A stretch of 64,000 nt of DNA from Actinomycetota bacterium (GTDB lineage Bacteria > Actinomycetota > UBA4738 > HRBIN12), in the NCBI GenBank assembly GCA_040881665.1, contig JBBECT010000002.1, positions 62,001-126,000 of the forward strand. Direction: 5' to 3'. Numbering within the stretch: position 1 is the first letter of the stretch; each line of letters starts with the position of its first letter. Both the position numbers and the translations under genes were made by a program. The notes below the pieces were generated by a model. That model did not search any database. It was not told where the DNA came from and was given only the letters and a program-made list of their open reading frames with translations. Below are positions 8,170 to 16,677 of the stretch, in pieces.

Positions 8170-9087
8170 GTGGACATCTCCGTCGTCGTCGATCCGTCGA
8201 CGCTCCCACCCCCGTTCACCTGGAGCGCGCCGTGGACCGGATGGAACCTCGGTCCCGCCGCCGTGGTGCCGGTCGTCATCGCCGGGGCCGCGTACATCGC
8301 GGGGGTCCGCCGGCTCCGGCGCAACGGGTGGCGGTGGGACCCGGGTCGCACGTTCGCTTTCGCGTCGGGCCTGGTCGCGGTGCTGGTGGCACTGGCGTCG
8401 CCGATAGACGCGTACGCCGAGGTGCGGTTCTCGGTGCACATGGCCCAGCACGTGTTGTTGATGCTGGTGGCGCCGCCGCTGCTGGCACTGGGGGCTCCGA
8501 TCACCCTCGCGCTGCGGTCGGCGAGCCCGTCGGCGCGGCGCCGCCTCTGGCAGCCGTTGGTGCGCAGCCGGGCCGCGCGGGTGCTCTCGAACCCGGTCGT
8601 CGGGTGGGTGCTGTTCGCGACGGGTCCGTTCGCCTTGCATTTCTCGCCGATCTATCAGGCCTCGATGGAGTCGGCCTGGATGCACGCGATCGAGCACGGG
8701 CTGTTCCTCGGTATCGGGCTGGTCTATTGGTGGCCGCTCGTGGGCGCCGACCCGTCGCCGCATCGCGTGAGCTATCCGGCGCGGATCTTCTCCCTGCTGC
8801 TTGCGATCCCAGCCGGTGGGTTCCTCTCGCTCGCCCTGTTCTCGGAGGAGTCCCCGCTGTACGTCTGGTATGCGGCGCTACCCGCGCCGTGGGCGGGAGC
8901 TGTGGCCGATCAGCGCGACGCCGCAGCCCTGATGTGGGTGGTCGGAGGCGCGATCCTCGCGGTGGCCGTGTTGCTCGAGGCCACGGCGTGGAAGCGGAGC
9001 GAGGAGGCGCGTCAGCGGCGGATCGAAGCCTCGGACGCGGGGCGCGGCGGGGAACCGACCGCCGCGGTCGGGCCGGCGACCGAGTGA
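8170..9087 (+). CDS. ctaG: Cytochrome c oxidase assembly factor CtaG (caa3_CtaG family)
   Basis: Integral membrane protein of about 305 residues with about seven hydrophobic helices and the caa3_CtaG hallmarks: FSVHMAQHVLLMLVAPPLLALGAP, HAIEHGLFLGIGLVYWWPL, and a late DQRDAAALMWVVGG segment. Family members help deliver copper to the oxidase, although this type is not homologous to Cox11. The GTG at 8170 has AGGA 7 nt upstream; an in-frame ATG at 8152 would add six residues. It is divergent from the ctaE-qcr-cta operon, which fits a dedicated assembly role. The C terminus is charged and low in complexity. Confidence 0.9.
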   Translation: MDISVVVDPSTLPPPFTWSAPWTGWNLGPAAVVPVVIAGAAYIAGVRRLRRNGWRWDPGRTFAFASGLVAVLVALASPIDAYAEVRFSVHMAQHVLLMLVAPPLLALGAPITLALRSASPSARRRLWQPLVRSRAARVLSNPVVGWVLFATGPFALHFSPIYQASMESAWMHAIEHGLFLGIGLVYWWPLVGADPSPHRVSYPARIFSLLLAIPAGGFLSLALFSEESPLYVWYAALPAPWAGAVADQRDAAALMWVVGGAILAVAVLLEATAWKRSEEARQRRIEASDAGRGGEPTAAVGPATE

Positions 9088-9124
9088 CCGCGGGTGCGGT
9101 GGGGGTCCTCCCGGCTCGTACGCC

Positions 9125-9144
9125 GTACTAGTACCGCGTACTAG
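9125..9144. repeat. Nested palindrome after ctaG
   Basis: A perfect 7-bp inverted repeat CTAGTAC-CGC-GTACTAG occupies 9128-9144, and the first arm is itself part of the 10-bp palindrome GTACTAGTAC at 9125-9134. It lies 37 bp after the ctaG stop, between two convergent genes. The A+T-containing arms stand out from the GC-rich surroundings. It could be a protein binding site or part of the transcript end; nothing here decides which. Confidence 0.6.
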
Positions 9145-9167
9145 AACCGCGTCCTACCCAGGAGGAC

Positions 9168-9184
9168 ACCCCTCACGCTGGGGT
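9168..9184. terminator. Possible bidirectional terminator between ctaG and the M23-like gene
   Basis: A short hairpin, ACCCC at 9168-9172 and GGGGT at 9180-9184 with a 7-nt loop, lies between the convergent stops at 9087 and 9199. There is no T-tract, as is common for GC-rich actinobacterial ends, so the call is weak and rests mainly on position. Confidence 0.35.
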
Positions 9185-9198
9185 CGGACCTCACAGGA

Positions 9199-9990
9199 TC
9201 AGTTGTTCCCGCCGCCGTTGCCGCCGTTGCCGCCGTTGCCGCTCCGAGGCTCGGGGACCTTCACCTCGAGGTGCACGTGCGGGTTGCGGCCCGGGATGTA
9301 GTAGTCGACCTGCTGGGTGAACCCGAAGACGCGCGGGACGCCGAGCACCGACTCCCCCGCCATCAGCTGATCGCCCTCCCGGATCTGCACCTGGTCGACG
9401 TGGAGCATCACGACCCGTAGGTCGGGGGCGTCGGTGGGCGCGATCTCGATCCGCTGGTCGAAGGTTCCCTCGTACCGGTAGCGCTTCACGCGCGCGACGC
9501 GGCCGGTGGCCGGCGCCAGCACCCGCGTGCGCCCCTCCATCACGACATCGACCGCCGAAGTCGCCGGCGTCCCCCGTCCCCGGGAGCTCATCACGATGTA
9601 GGGCGGTCCCGGACGCTTCGGCGGCGGATCGAACTTCGTGCGGTTCCCGTTCCGCCGGCAGGTGCCGATCGGCTCCATCGTCTGGGCATCCGGGTAGACC
9701 GCCTCGTGGTAGCAGATCGCGATCTCCTTCTCCGACGGAACCACCAACTCGAGGTCGCGGAACGCGGCGAACGGCACGTTCCTCGGCTCGGGAACGACGA
9801 GCGGCTCGTCGCCGATCACCGGTTCGCGTGGCTCGCCGGAGCGCTCCCTCCCGCGGGCTCGGGCATGTTCCTCCGGGGTGCGGTTCCACCACGCGACCCC
9901 GCCGGCCGCGACACCCACGGCCGCCAGACCTCCCGCCATCAGGAAGCGGCGGCGGGTCCACCCCACGCGGTGGCGGCCCCGATAGGTCAC
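9199..9990 (-). CDS. Tat-exported M23-peptidase-like (LytM fold) protein
   Basis: About 263 residues. The N terminus has a twin-arginine signal (RRRFLMAGG at about 13-21 followed by a hydrophobic alanine/glycine stretch). The C-terminal half resembles the lysostaphin/M23 beta fold: an SAVDVVMEG region, VLAPATGRVARV, VVMLHVDQV and a terminal PHVHLEVK. M23 enzymes cleave peptidoglycan cross-bridges with zinc held by H-x(n)-D and HxH. Here HxH is present, but the first histidine position reads serine (TSAVD), so activity is doubtful. The tail is a Gly/Asn-rich repeat (GNGGNGGNGG). The GTG start overlaps the xthA stop as GTGA, so the two genes are coupled. Confidence 0.65.
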   Translation of the reverse strand: MTYRGRHRVGWTRRRFLMAGGLAAVGVAAGGVAWWNRTPEEHARARGRERSGEPREPVIGDEPLVVPEPRNVPFAAFRDLELVVPSEKEIAICYHEAVYPDAQTMEPIGTCRRNGNRTKFDPPPKRPGPPYIVMSSRGRGTPATSAVDVVMEGRTRVLAPATGRVARVKRYRYEGTFDQRIEIAPTDAPDLRVVMLHVDQVQIREGDQLMAGESVLGVPRVFGFTQQVDYYIPGRNPHVHLEVKVPEPRSGNGGNGGNGGGNN

Positions 9991-10772
9991 CGATCCGCCA
10001 GCGTCACGATCACCGGTGCGTGATCGCTCGGCTTCCCCTCGCCGGTCGAGGGCTTGCGTTCCTCACGGTCGACCTCGACGGCGACACATCGGTCCGCCAC
10101 GGTCTTCGTTCCCAGCGCGAGATCGATCCGCAGCCCCCAGCCCTTGTGGAACGCGCCCATCCGATAGTCCCACCAGGTGAACGGACCGGGTCCATCCGCG
10201 TGCAGTCGCTGCAGGTCCACCAACCCCCACTGCAACAGCGCGCCGATCCGCTCCCGTTCGGGCTCGCTCGCGAGGTTCTTGCCGCGCCAGAGGTCGGCGT
10301 CGTGCACGTCGCGATCGTCGGGAGCGATGTTGAAGTCGCCGGTCACGATCAGGGCGTCGTCGGGCGTGTAGGTGTCGCCGATCCAGTTCGCGAGCGCATC
10401 GAGCCACGAGAGCTTCAGCTCGTACGACGGCGTGGCGACCGCCTTGCCGTTGATCGCGTAGACGTCCACGAGGTGAAGCCCTCCCACCCGCGCGGCAAGG
10501 ATCCGCGACTCGGTCGCGACCGGATCGCCGGGAAACCCACGGACCACGTCTTCGACCGGGTCGCGGGCGAGGATCGCGACGCCGTTGTAGGACTTCTGTC
10601 CGAACGAGGCCGAGGTGTAGCCGGCGTCGGCGAACTCCGCGACCGGGAAGTCCTCGTCGATCACCTTGGTCTCCTGCAGGCACACGACGTCGGGCTCGTA
10701 GCGCTCGAGCAGGGCGAGCGCCCGCGGCAGGCGCTGGCGGATCGAGTTCACGTTCCAGGTGACGATCTTCAC
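9987..10772 (-). CDS. xthA: Exodeoxyribonuclease III
   Basis: About 261 residues of the exonuclease-endonuclease-phosphatase fold, a Mg-dependent 3'-5' exonuclease and AP endonuclease of base excision repair. Diagnostic motifs are IVTWNVNSIR at the N terminus, CLQETK, a tyrosine/asparagine active-site segment YNGVAIL, VTGDFNIAP, WWDYR and the final PSDHAPV histidine. The GTG at 10772 begins the conserved domain; the open frame continues upstream without homology. A -10-like TAGGCT at 10780-10785 lies 7 nt before the GTG, which suggests a leaderless transcript. Confidence 0.96.
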   Translation of the reverse strand: MKIVTWNVNSIRQRLPRALALLERYEPDVVCLQETKVIDEDFPVAEFADAGYTSASFGQKSYNGVAILARDPVEDVVRGFPGDPVATESRILAARVGGLHLVDVYAINGKAVATPSYELKLSWLDALANWIGDTYTPDDALIVTGDFNIAPDDRDVHDADLWRGKNLASEPERERIGALLQWGLVDLQRLHADGPGPFTWWDYRMGAFHKGWGLRIDLALGTKTVADRCVAVEVDREERKPSTGEGKPSDHAPVIVTLADR

Positions 10773-10779
10773 GACATCG

Positions 10780-10785
10780 AGCCTA
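10780..10785 (-). promoter_or_regulatory. -10-like hexamer TAGGCT before xthA
   Basis: TAGGCT on the minus strand, 7 nt ahead of the xthA GTG with no Shine-Dalgarno sequence between, fits a promoter whose start point is at or next to the start codon. No matching -35 box was seen. Confidence 0.5.
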
Positions 10786-10821
10786 GCGGAGGTCCGTCGC
10801 GGTTCCGGAAGGTGAGGGGCC

Positions 10822-11673
10822 TCAGCCCGGCTCGGGACCGGTGGCGGTCGGCCGCGTGCCGCCGGCGATCCATCCCGACCACGAGCCCTCGTACAGCCGT
10901 GCCCGCCCGAGCCCGGCGTAACGCAACGCAAGCACGTCGAGGGCTGCGGTCACGCCGGATCCGCAGAACGCGATGACGTCCTCGGCCCGGTCGATCCCGA
11001 GCTCCTCGAACCGCCGCCGCAGTTCGATCGCCGAGCGCAGACGCCCCGTCGCCGGATCGACGAGCTCCTCGAACGGCGCGCTGATCGCCCCGGGGATGTG
11101 GCCGGCGACCGGATCGATCGGCTCCTGCTCGCCGCGGTACCGGAACGCCGCCCGCGCATCGACCAAGGTCGCGCCGCCCTCGCGAACGATCGCCTCGACC
11201 TCGGGTGTTCGAACGACGCGTTCATGCGGCCAAGGACGACCCGAGAACCAGCCGGGCTCCGTGAAGTCCTGCGGGCCGGTTTCCAGCGGTCCGTCCCATC
11301 CTGCGAGCGATCCATCGAGGAGCGCGACCGGATGACCGATCGCATCGAGCAACCACCAGAGTCGCGAGGCTGACGAGCCGTCGTCGTCGTCGTAGACGAC
11401 CACGGCATCGTCTTCGTCGACCCCCGACCGGCGCATCGCCTCGGCGAACAGCTCCGGGTCCGGCAGCGGGTGCCGCCCACGATCGTCGCCCTCCGGCGGC
11501 GCCGACAGGTCCGCGTCCACGTCGAGGTAGACCGCGCCGGGGATGTGGCCCTTCTCGTACGCGGCCCGCCCGGCGCCATCAGCCACCATCCGAACATCGG
11601 CAACCACCAGATCGGGCGCGTCGAGGTTCGCACGCAGCCAGTCAGCGCTCACGAGCAGGCCGGGCAGCTCCAT
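10822..11673 (-). CDS. Thiosulfate/3-mercaptopyruvate sulfurtransferase (tandem rhodanese)
   Basis: About 283 residues with two rhodanese domains: a non-catalytic N-terminal one (ADVRMVAD, GHIPGAVYLDVDADL) and a catalytic C-terminal one (LVDARAAFRYRG, GHIPGAISAPFEEL). The active-site loop reads FCGSGVTA with the persulfide-forming cysteine; CGSGVTA resembles the mercaptopyruvate type more than the CRKGVTA thiosulfate type. Such enzymes transfer sulfane sulfur to cyanide or thiols. The ATG at 11673 starts the domain, while an upstream in-frame TTG at 11700 is possible; neither has a clear ribosome binding site. It is upstream of xthA with a 49-bp gap. Confidence 0.88.
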   Translation of the reverse strand: MELPGLLVSADWLRANLDAPDLVVADVRMVADGAGRAAYEKGHIPGAVYLDVDADLSAPPEGDDRGRHPLPDPELFAEAMRRSGVDEDDAVVVYDDDDGSSASRLWWLLDAIGHPVALLDGSLAGWDGPLETGPQDFTEPGWFSGRPWPHERVVRTPEVEAIVREGGATLVDARAAFRYRGEQEPIDPVAGHIPGAISAPFEELVDPATGRLRSAIELRRRFEELGIDRAEDVIAFCGSGVTAALDVLALRYAGLGRARLYEGSWSGWIAGGTRPTATGPEPG

Positions 11674-11744
11674 CGCTGGGAGGATACGGGCTACTCGCAA
11701 CAGCGTTCGCCCGGAACCCTTCCACTAGAGGAGGACCCTGGACG

Positions 11745-12398
11745 ATGGGGGATGCCACAGCCGGATACTCTGCCCGGATAGAGCCAGGCGAGCTCCTCCG
11801 GGCGATCGATCAGACGGACCGGACCCTCGGCCACATGGTCGACGCCGATTGGACCGTGCCTGCCGGTGATCTGTCGTGGTCATGCCGCCGTACCCTCGAT
11901 CACATCCCGGACGCCTTGCTCCTCTACGCGAGGTCGCTGGCGACGCGAGCGAACGATCGGCAACCGTTCCTACGAGACGGTGATCCGAAACGCTCGATCG
12001 AGGAGCTCCTGGCGGCAGCGGTCGGAGCGACGACGATCCTCGCCGAGGTGGCGAGGGCCGCCCCGCCCAGCGCGCGAGCTTTCCACCCCGCCGGCATGGC
12101 CGACTCGGAGGGGTTCGTCGCGATGGGATGCGACGAGATCCTCATCCATACCTCGGACATCGCCTCGGGGCTCGACGTTCCGTTCTCGCCTCCGCCCGAC
12201 CTCGCGGACGCGGTTCTTCGGCGTCTGTTCCCCTGGGCCCCGCAGGGGAACGATCCGTGGGACACACTCCGTTGGGCGAACGGTCGCGTCGCCCTTCCCG
12301 ACTCCCCTCGGCTCGACGAGCTCTGGTACTGGCACCCAGCACCTCTCGCCACGTGGGACGGCATCATCAAGCGCCGGGAACGACCGCCCGCCTGGTAG
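11745..12398 (+). CDS. Maleylpyruvate isomerase-family / DinB-like protein
   Basis: About 217 residues resembling the mycothiol-dependent maleylpyruvate isomerase N-terminal (DinB-type four-helix) family. The helical N terminus carries DRTLGHMVDADWTVPAGDLSWSC and LDHIPDALLLYARSL, followed by a metal-ligand-like ADSEGFVAMGCDEILIHTSDIASGL. DinB-type proteins bind a divalent metal through three histidines; the histidines in LDHI and LIHTSD are plausible ligands. The substrate is unknown. The ATG has AGAGGAGG upstream. The gene stands alone on the plus strand, divergent from the sulfurtransferase gene. Confidence 0.65.
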   Translation: MGDATAGYSARIEPGELLRAIDQTDRTLGHMVDADWTVPAGDLSWSCRRTLDHIPDALLLYARSLATRANDRQPFLRDGDPKRSIEELLAAAVGATTILAEVARAAPPSARAFHPAGMADSEGFVAMGCDEILIHTSDIASGLDVPFSPPPDLADAVLRRLFPWAPQGNDPWDTLRWANGRVALPDSPRLDELWYWHPAPLATWDGIIKRRERPPAW

Positions 12399-12492
12399 CG
12401 CACAGGTCGTGGGCGCAACACCGTAGGCTGGTCAGACCGAACGCTGGTCCCCACCGGCTTCCGTCGGGAATCATCGAGCAGAGGAGTCCCAT

Positions 12493-12927
12493 ATGGCCAC
12501 ACCCGTGCAGATCGTGATCGACAGCCACGATCCCGACGCGCTCGCCGGGTTCTGGGCAGAGGCGCTCGGCTACATCAAGCAACCGCCCCCGGAGGGCTAC
12601 GACTCATGGGACGCGTTGCTCGACGAACTCGGCGTCCCGGCGGACCAGCGCAACGCGCGATCGGCGATCATCGATCCCGACGGAGCGGGCCCGCGCATCT
12701 TCTTCCAGCGCGTGCCCGAGAAGAAGGAGGGCAAGAACCGCATCCACCTCGACATGAGCGTCGGCGGTCCTGCGGGGACCTCCGAGGACGAGCGCCGTCC
12801 GCGCGTCGACGCCGAGGTCACGCGTCTCGAAGAGCTCGGCGCGACCACCGTCCAGGCGTACGACGAACTCGGCGAGCACTGGGTCACGATGCGAGACCCG
12901 GAAGGGAACGAGTTCGACGTGCAGTAG
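12493..12927 (+). CDS. VOC-family (glyoxalase-like) protein
   Basis: About 144 residues with the two beta-alpha-beta-beta-beta modules of the vicinal-oxygen-chelate fold: VQIVIDSHDPDALAGFWAEALGY at the start, IIDPDGAGPRIFFQRVPE in the middle, NRIHLDMSV opening the second module, and HWVTMRDPEGNEFDVQ at the end. This matches the actinobacterial glyoxalase-like subgroup of unassigned substrate. Candidate metal or ligand residues include H85-equivalent in RIHLD and the final E in GNEF. GGAG lies about 8 nt upstream of the ATG, and a TAGGCT hexamer at 12424 may be its promoter with a roughly 55-nt leader. Confidence 0.8.
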   Translation: MATPVQIVIDSHDPDALAGFWAEALGYIKQPPPEGYDSWDALLDELGVPADQRNARSAIIDPDGAGPRIFFQRVPEKKEGKNRIHLDMSVGGPAGTSEDERRPRVDAEVTRLEELGATTVQAYDELGEHWVTMRDPEGNEFDVQ

Positions 12928-13050
12928 GGCTCGTTCTACTCGAGTCGGGTCTCACACGACCTTGAAAAGCGCCCACATCCAGTCGACCGCTTCCTCGAGA
13001 GACCCCGTCTGCCGGAACGTATCAGCGGCACGGGGGTCGCTCGGGAGTCG

Positions 13051-13940
13051 TCATGGATCCACCCCGCCGACGGCCCGCAGGTGGATCAGCTTCTCCGGGT
13101 TGCTCACCGCGTGCAGGGTCTGCACCTGGCCGTCGGCGATGTCGAGCGAGACGGCGACCACCGGCTTCCCCTCGGCGTCGAAGAACAGGGCCCCTGGCTG
13201 GCCGTTGATCTCGGCCAGCCGCATCTCCACCACGCCCGCACGTTTGCCCAAGGCGGCGCCCCCCTGCAGCAGCCGCGCCACCTTGTCCCGCCCGTGCACC
13301 GGGCGCGGGAAGGCCACGCCCTTGCCCCCGCCGTCTGCGTAGGCGACCACATCGGCGGCGAGCAGAGTCAACAACCCCTCCTGGTCGCCGGCTCCGGCCG
13401 CCTCGAAGAAGCGCCGGGCGAGCTCCTCGCGGCGCTCGCGCGAGGCCTCGAACCGGGGCGTCCCGTCCTGGACGTGCTTGCGGGCGCGCACGGCGATCTG
13501 GCGGCAGTTGTCCTCGGTCTTGCCGACGACCTGGGCGATCTCGTCGTACTCGTATGCGAAGACCTCGCGCAGCAGGAACACGGCTCGCTCGACCGGGGTG
13601 AGGTGCTCCAACAACACGAGGAAGCCCATCGAGAGCGAATCAGCCGTCTCGGCGTGCCGCGCGGCATCGGGCTCTGTGTCGGTCACGAGCGGCTCGGGGA
13701 GCCACGTGCCGACGTAGCGCTCTCGGCGCACCCGCGCCGAGCGCAGTGATCGATGCTCAGGCGCGTCGTGACCGCCGACAGATAGGCCTTGGGCTGCTCG
13801 ACCTCGGTGCCCGCGCGGGTCTCGCGATGGAAGCGCAGGAACGCTTCCTGCACGATGTCCTCGGCCTCCGAAGCGGCGCCGAGCATGCGGTAGGCGATCG
13901 AGAACATCAGCGGTCTCAGCTCGGTGTAGGACTCATCCAC
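13051..13940 (-). pseudogene. SigJ-type ECF sigma factor with a frameshift
   Basis: An ECF41/SigJ-like sigma factor (sigma-2, sigma-4 and a C-terminal SnoaL-like domain) split over two frames. The N-terminal part starts at GTG 13940 with AGGAGG 9 nt upstream and reads through sigma region 2 (FSIAYRMLGAASEAEDIVQEAFLRFHR) to RLSIDH. The rest continues in another frame from RSARVRRERYVGTWLPEPLV through region 4 (AVFLLREVFAYEYDEIAQVVGK) and the SnoaL-like domain to the TGA at 13051. The break is at about 13745/13746, where GATCACTGCGC stands in place of the expected GATCAC-CTGCGC, so one C is missing. It may be a real null mutation or a sequencing error. No anti-sigma gene is adjacent. Confidence 0.85.
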
Positions 13941-14074
13941 GTGCTGGTTCCTCCTGGAGCGTCGTTCCATCCTCCTCCTTCGACGAGGTAGCAGCTCACC
14001 CTGTGACATCTGCGCCATCTGTCACAGGCTCGCCGGCTCTCTCGTCTCGTGGGTGGAACCCGAGAGGAGGATCG

Positions 14075-14275
14075 ATGCCGAAGCACGCAGAAGAGACGAC
14101 GAAGGACTGGGTTGGTCCCGAGCTGCCGAGCCTGGGCGGCGTCGTGATCGGCTCCATCCTGTTCATGACGGGAGGCATGCTGATCTTCACCATCATCGGC
14201 ATCCCGCTCGGCATCCCGATGTTCGCGGCGGGCCTGGGCTTGATGCTCACCCCGAAGAAGCGTACGGAACGATGA
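14075..14275 (+). CDS. Small membrane protein of unknown function
   Basis: A 66-residue protein with a charged N terminus (PKHAEETTKDW) and one long or two short hydrophobic segments (GGVVIGSILFMTGGMLIF and IIGIPLGIPMFAAGLGLML), ending in a basic tail KKRTER. The ATG at 14075 has a strong GAGAGGAGG ribosome binding site 4-5 nt upstream, strong evidence that it is translated. Its stop overlaps the next start (ATGA at 14272-14275). Family unknown. Confidence 0.65.
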   Translation: MPKHAEETTKDWVGPELPSLGGVVIGSILFMTGGMLIFTIIGIPLGIPMFAAGLGLMLTPKKRTER

Positions 14276-14484
14276 TGTCGGCACTACGGGTCGCGAAGAC
14301 CCTTCGGCTTCAGGGGATGCCGATCGAGGAGATCCGAGTCGTGCTCACGGCCGACGATCCGGTGGTCGTGCACAGATACCTGGAGCTCCATCACGAGCGG
14401 CTGGACGAGCGGTTGGACGAGCAGAGGCGGAACCTCGCCTCGCTCGAGCGCTCGCTCTCGGGGATGCACGGCGAGGTCGCGTAA
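14272..14484 (+). CDS. Small MerR-effector-like helical protein lacking a DNA-binding domain
   Basis: A 70-residue, highly charged helical protein translationally coupled to the small membrane protein upstream (ATGA overlap). Residues about 5-62 read like the helical second half of a MerR-type regulator: ALRVAKTLRLQGMPIEEIRVVL, then ADDPVVVHRYLELHHERL and a coiled-coil stretch DERLDEQRRNLASLERSL. The winged-helix N-terminal domain is absent, because the bases upstream are used by the membrane protein in another frame. It could be a remnant or a stand-alone dimerisation helix; the MerR resemblance is by eye only. Confidence 0.45.
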   Translation: MMSALRVAKTLRLQGMPIEEIRVVLTADDPVVVHRYLELHHERLDERLDEQRRNLASLERSLSGMHGEVA

Positions 14485-14620
14485 CGGCCACACATCCTCA
14501 GCGTCCTGAGCGTCCTGCCGGTCGAGCTCTTCGTGCGCTGCGTTGTTGGTCGAGACTTTGGAAGGCCTCGCGCGAGTTGCTCCATGATGCGGCGGGCTCG
14601 GGCCAAGGCAAGCCCGATGG

Positions 14621-15169
<549 letters not shown>

Positions 15170-15210
15170 TGGCCGACTCTCACTGACTGCGGCACCAATG
15201 TCCACATGCC

Positions 15211-15828
15211 TCAGTCGGCCGTGGCCGTCTCGTACTGCGGGCGCCCGGTGGGCCGGTATATCTGGATCGTTACCCCCTTCGGGGTGAACCGCGATTCCAC
15301 CAGGTCGAGCGCTACGTCCGGGCCGGTGTCGGGGAACAGCCGCGTGCCCTGGCCGAGGACCACGGGGCAGACGAGCAGGGTGATCTCGTCGACAAGCTGG
15401 TTGTCGAGGAGCCAGCGGATCAGATCGCCACTGCCGTGCACCTGCAGCTCACCCTCCGGCTTGGCTTTCAGCTCGCCGACGGCCGCCGCGACGTCGCCGG
15501 AGAGGACGGTCGTGTTCGCCCACTTGGGGTCGAAGGGTGTGGTCGACGCGACGTACTTGGGCCGCGTGTTCAACGCCGTCCAGATCGGGCTGTCGCCCGG
15601 ATCGTCCCACGTTCCCCAGGAGCCAGCGAAGATCTCGTAGGTCCGCCGGCCGAACAGGAACGCGTCGGCGCACTCGTAGATCTGGTTGAGAAACGCCCCG
15701 CCCTCGTTGTCGAACAGCGGCGCGACCCATCCGCCGCGCTCGAATCCGCCCCTGCGGTCCTCATCCGGCCCGCCGAGTCCTTGCATCACGCCGTCGACGG
15801 TGACCATCGTGGTGGTCGTCAGTTTCAC
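15211..15828 (-). CDS. Dihydrofolate reductase-family protein
   Basis: About 205 residues of the same RibD-C/DHFR-like family as the downstream neighbour: TTTTMVTVDGVMQGLGGPDEDR, DAFLFGRRTYEIFAGSWGTW, KYVASTTPFD, then GELQVHGSGDLIRWLLDNQLVDEITLLVCPVVLGQG. The early GxxQGLGGPDED and GRRTYE motifs are well preserved. The GTG start at 15828 has AAAGGA about 8 nt upstream. Substrate unknown. Confidence 0.84.
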   Translation of the reverse strand: MKLTTTTMVTVDGVMQGLGGPDEDRRGGFERGGWVAPLFDNEGGAFLNQIYECADAFLFGRRTYEIFAGSWGTWDDPGDSPIWTALNTRPKYVASTTPFDPKWANTTVLSGDVAAAVGELKAKPEGELQVHGSGDLIRWLLDNQLVDEITLLVCPVVLGQGTRLFPDTGPDVALDLVESRFTPKGVTIQIYRPTGRPQYETATAD

Positions 15829-16177
15829 GGGTTCGTCCTTTCTCTCGTGGTGGTCTCCTCGTCATGACCGTATCGAGGCGCGGATCTCATCGGTCGACGT
15901 GGCTCCGTGCTGCAAGTTCACTCTGCCTCCCTCCCGAACACGGGCCGCACGTCGGCGACGTCGTGCTCCTGAACGGACACCGTGAGCACCGCCCGGCGCT
16001 GTTCCGTGTCAGGCCCGCTGCTGCTGAAGGTCTCCAGCGCCGCCTGCGCTCCAGGATGCTCGAGCGAGCGCTGCTGATCTAAGCCTGCTCAAGTGGGCAG
16101 CCACGCACAGGATGTTCGAGCGACGGGGATGAGCCGATATTCGCCGATCCGGGGATGCAAGACCACGTCGCGAAGGG
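15829..16177. other. Intergenic stretch without a recognised gene
   Basis: About 350 bp between the DHFR-like gene and tRNA-Asn. Short open frames exist on both strands, but none has a supported start and recognisable motif. A near-identical 15-bp direct repeat (AGGATG-C/T-TCGAGCGA) occurs at 16053-16067 and 16109-16123. The stretch may hold decayed coding sequence. Confidence 0.4.
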
Positions 16178-16250
16178 CTCCGGGGGTGGGACTCGAACCC
16201 ACAACCTACGGATTAACAGTCCGCCGCTCTGCCGGTTGAGCTACCCCGGA
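16178..16250 (-). tRNA. tRNA-Asn (anticodon GTT)
   Basis: A 73-nt cloverleaf on the minus strand. Acceptor TCCGGGG (16250-16244) pairs with CCCCGGA (16185-16179), with G as discriminator. The D arm contains AGCTCAACCGGCAGAGC, the anticodon loop CTGTTAA gives GTT for asparagine, and the T loop reads GGTTCGAGTCC. CCA is not encoded. No insertion or integrase is next to it. Confidence 0.95.
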
Positions 16251-16410
16251 ATGGGTGCCGGCCCAGGATACCAACGCTCCCTTGAGCACCTCGCCATGGG
16301 TGGTTGGTACGCGTCCTCCAGCCCCACTTCACGCGAGCGGGCCCAGTGCCGTATCGGCTAGGCTGTCCGGCGTCACGCGCACGGTGGACGCGATCAGAGG
16401 GGGTCCGAAC

Positions 16411-16653
16411 ATGTTCAAGTTCATCGCCGGGGTGCTCATCGGTCTCGCGATCGGCTACAAGCTGTTCCAGCGGATGCTCTCCGACGACCCGAACGTCGTG
16501 ACCGGCCCGCGCGACACGGGCGGCAGCGGGATGCTGGGGACGCAGGGCCGCCGAATCGCCGAACGCGCTCAGATCGCCGGGCTCGGCGCGATCCAACGCG
16601 CGCGGAGCTCGATCCAGGCCCGGCTGGGCGATCCCGACCCCACCTGGAACTAG
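16411..16653 (+). CDS. Small membrane-anchored protein of unknown function
   Basis: An 80-residue protein with an N-terminal hydrophobic helix (FKFIAGVLIGLAIGYKLF) that anchors a basic, helical tail (IAERAQIAGLGAIQRARSSIQ) ending in DPDPTWN. The ATG is preceded by AGAGGGGG, a good ribosome binding site, and a TAGGCT -10-like hexamer lies at 16359-16364. No family is recognised. It sits 25 bp ahead of the MOSC gene and may be co-transcribed with it. Confidence 0.6.
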   Translation: MFKFIAGVLIGLAIGYKLFQRMLSDDPNVVTGPRDTGGSGMLGTQGRRIAERAQIAGLGAIQRARSSIQARLGDPDPTWN

Positions 16654-16677
16654 GATCGCCGGGCGGTCGCTGCGGCC

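Noticed and set aside
14391-14606. A minus-strand ORF between the small plus-strand genes and the DHFR-like gene
   Set aside because: R/S-rich translation without motif; it overlaps the better supported 70-residue ORF.
15829-16177. Short ORFs on both strands ahead of tRNA-Asn as possible attachment-site or integrase remnants
   Set aside because: No integrase motif, no duplicated tRNA 3' end detected nearby, and no transposase-like sequence.
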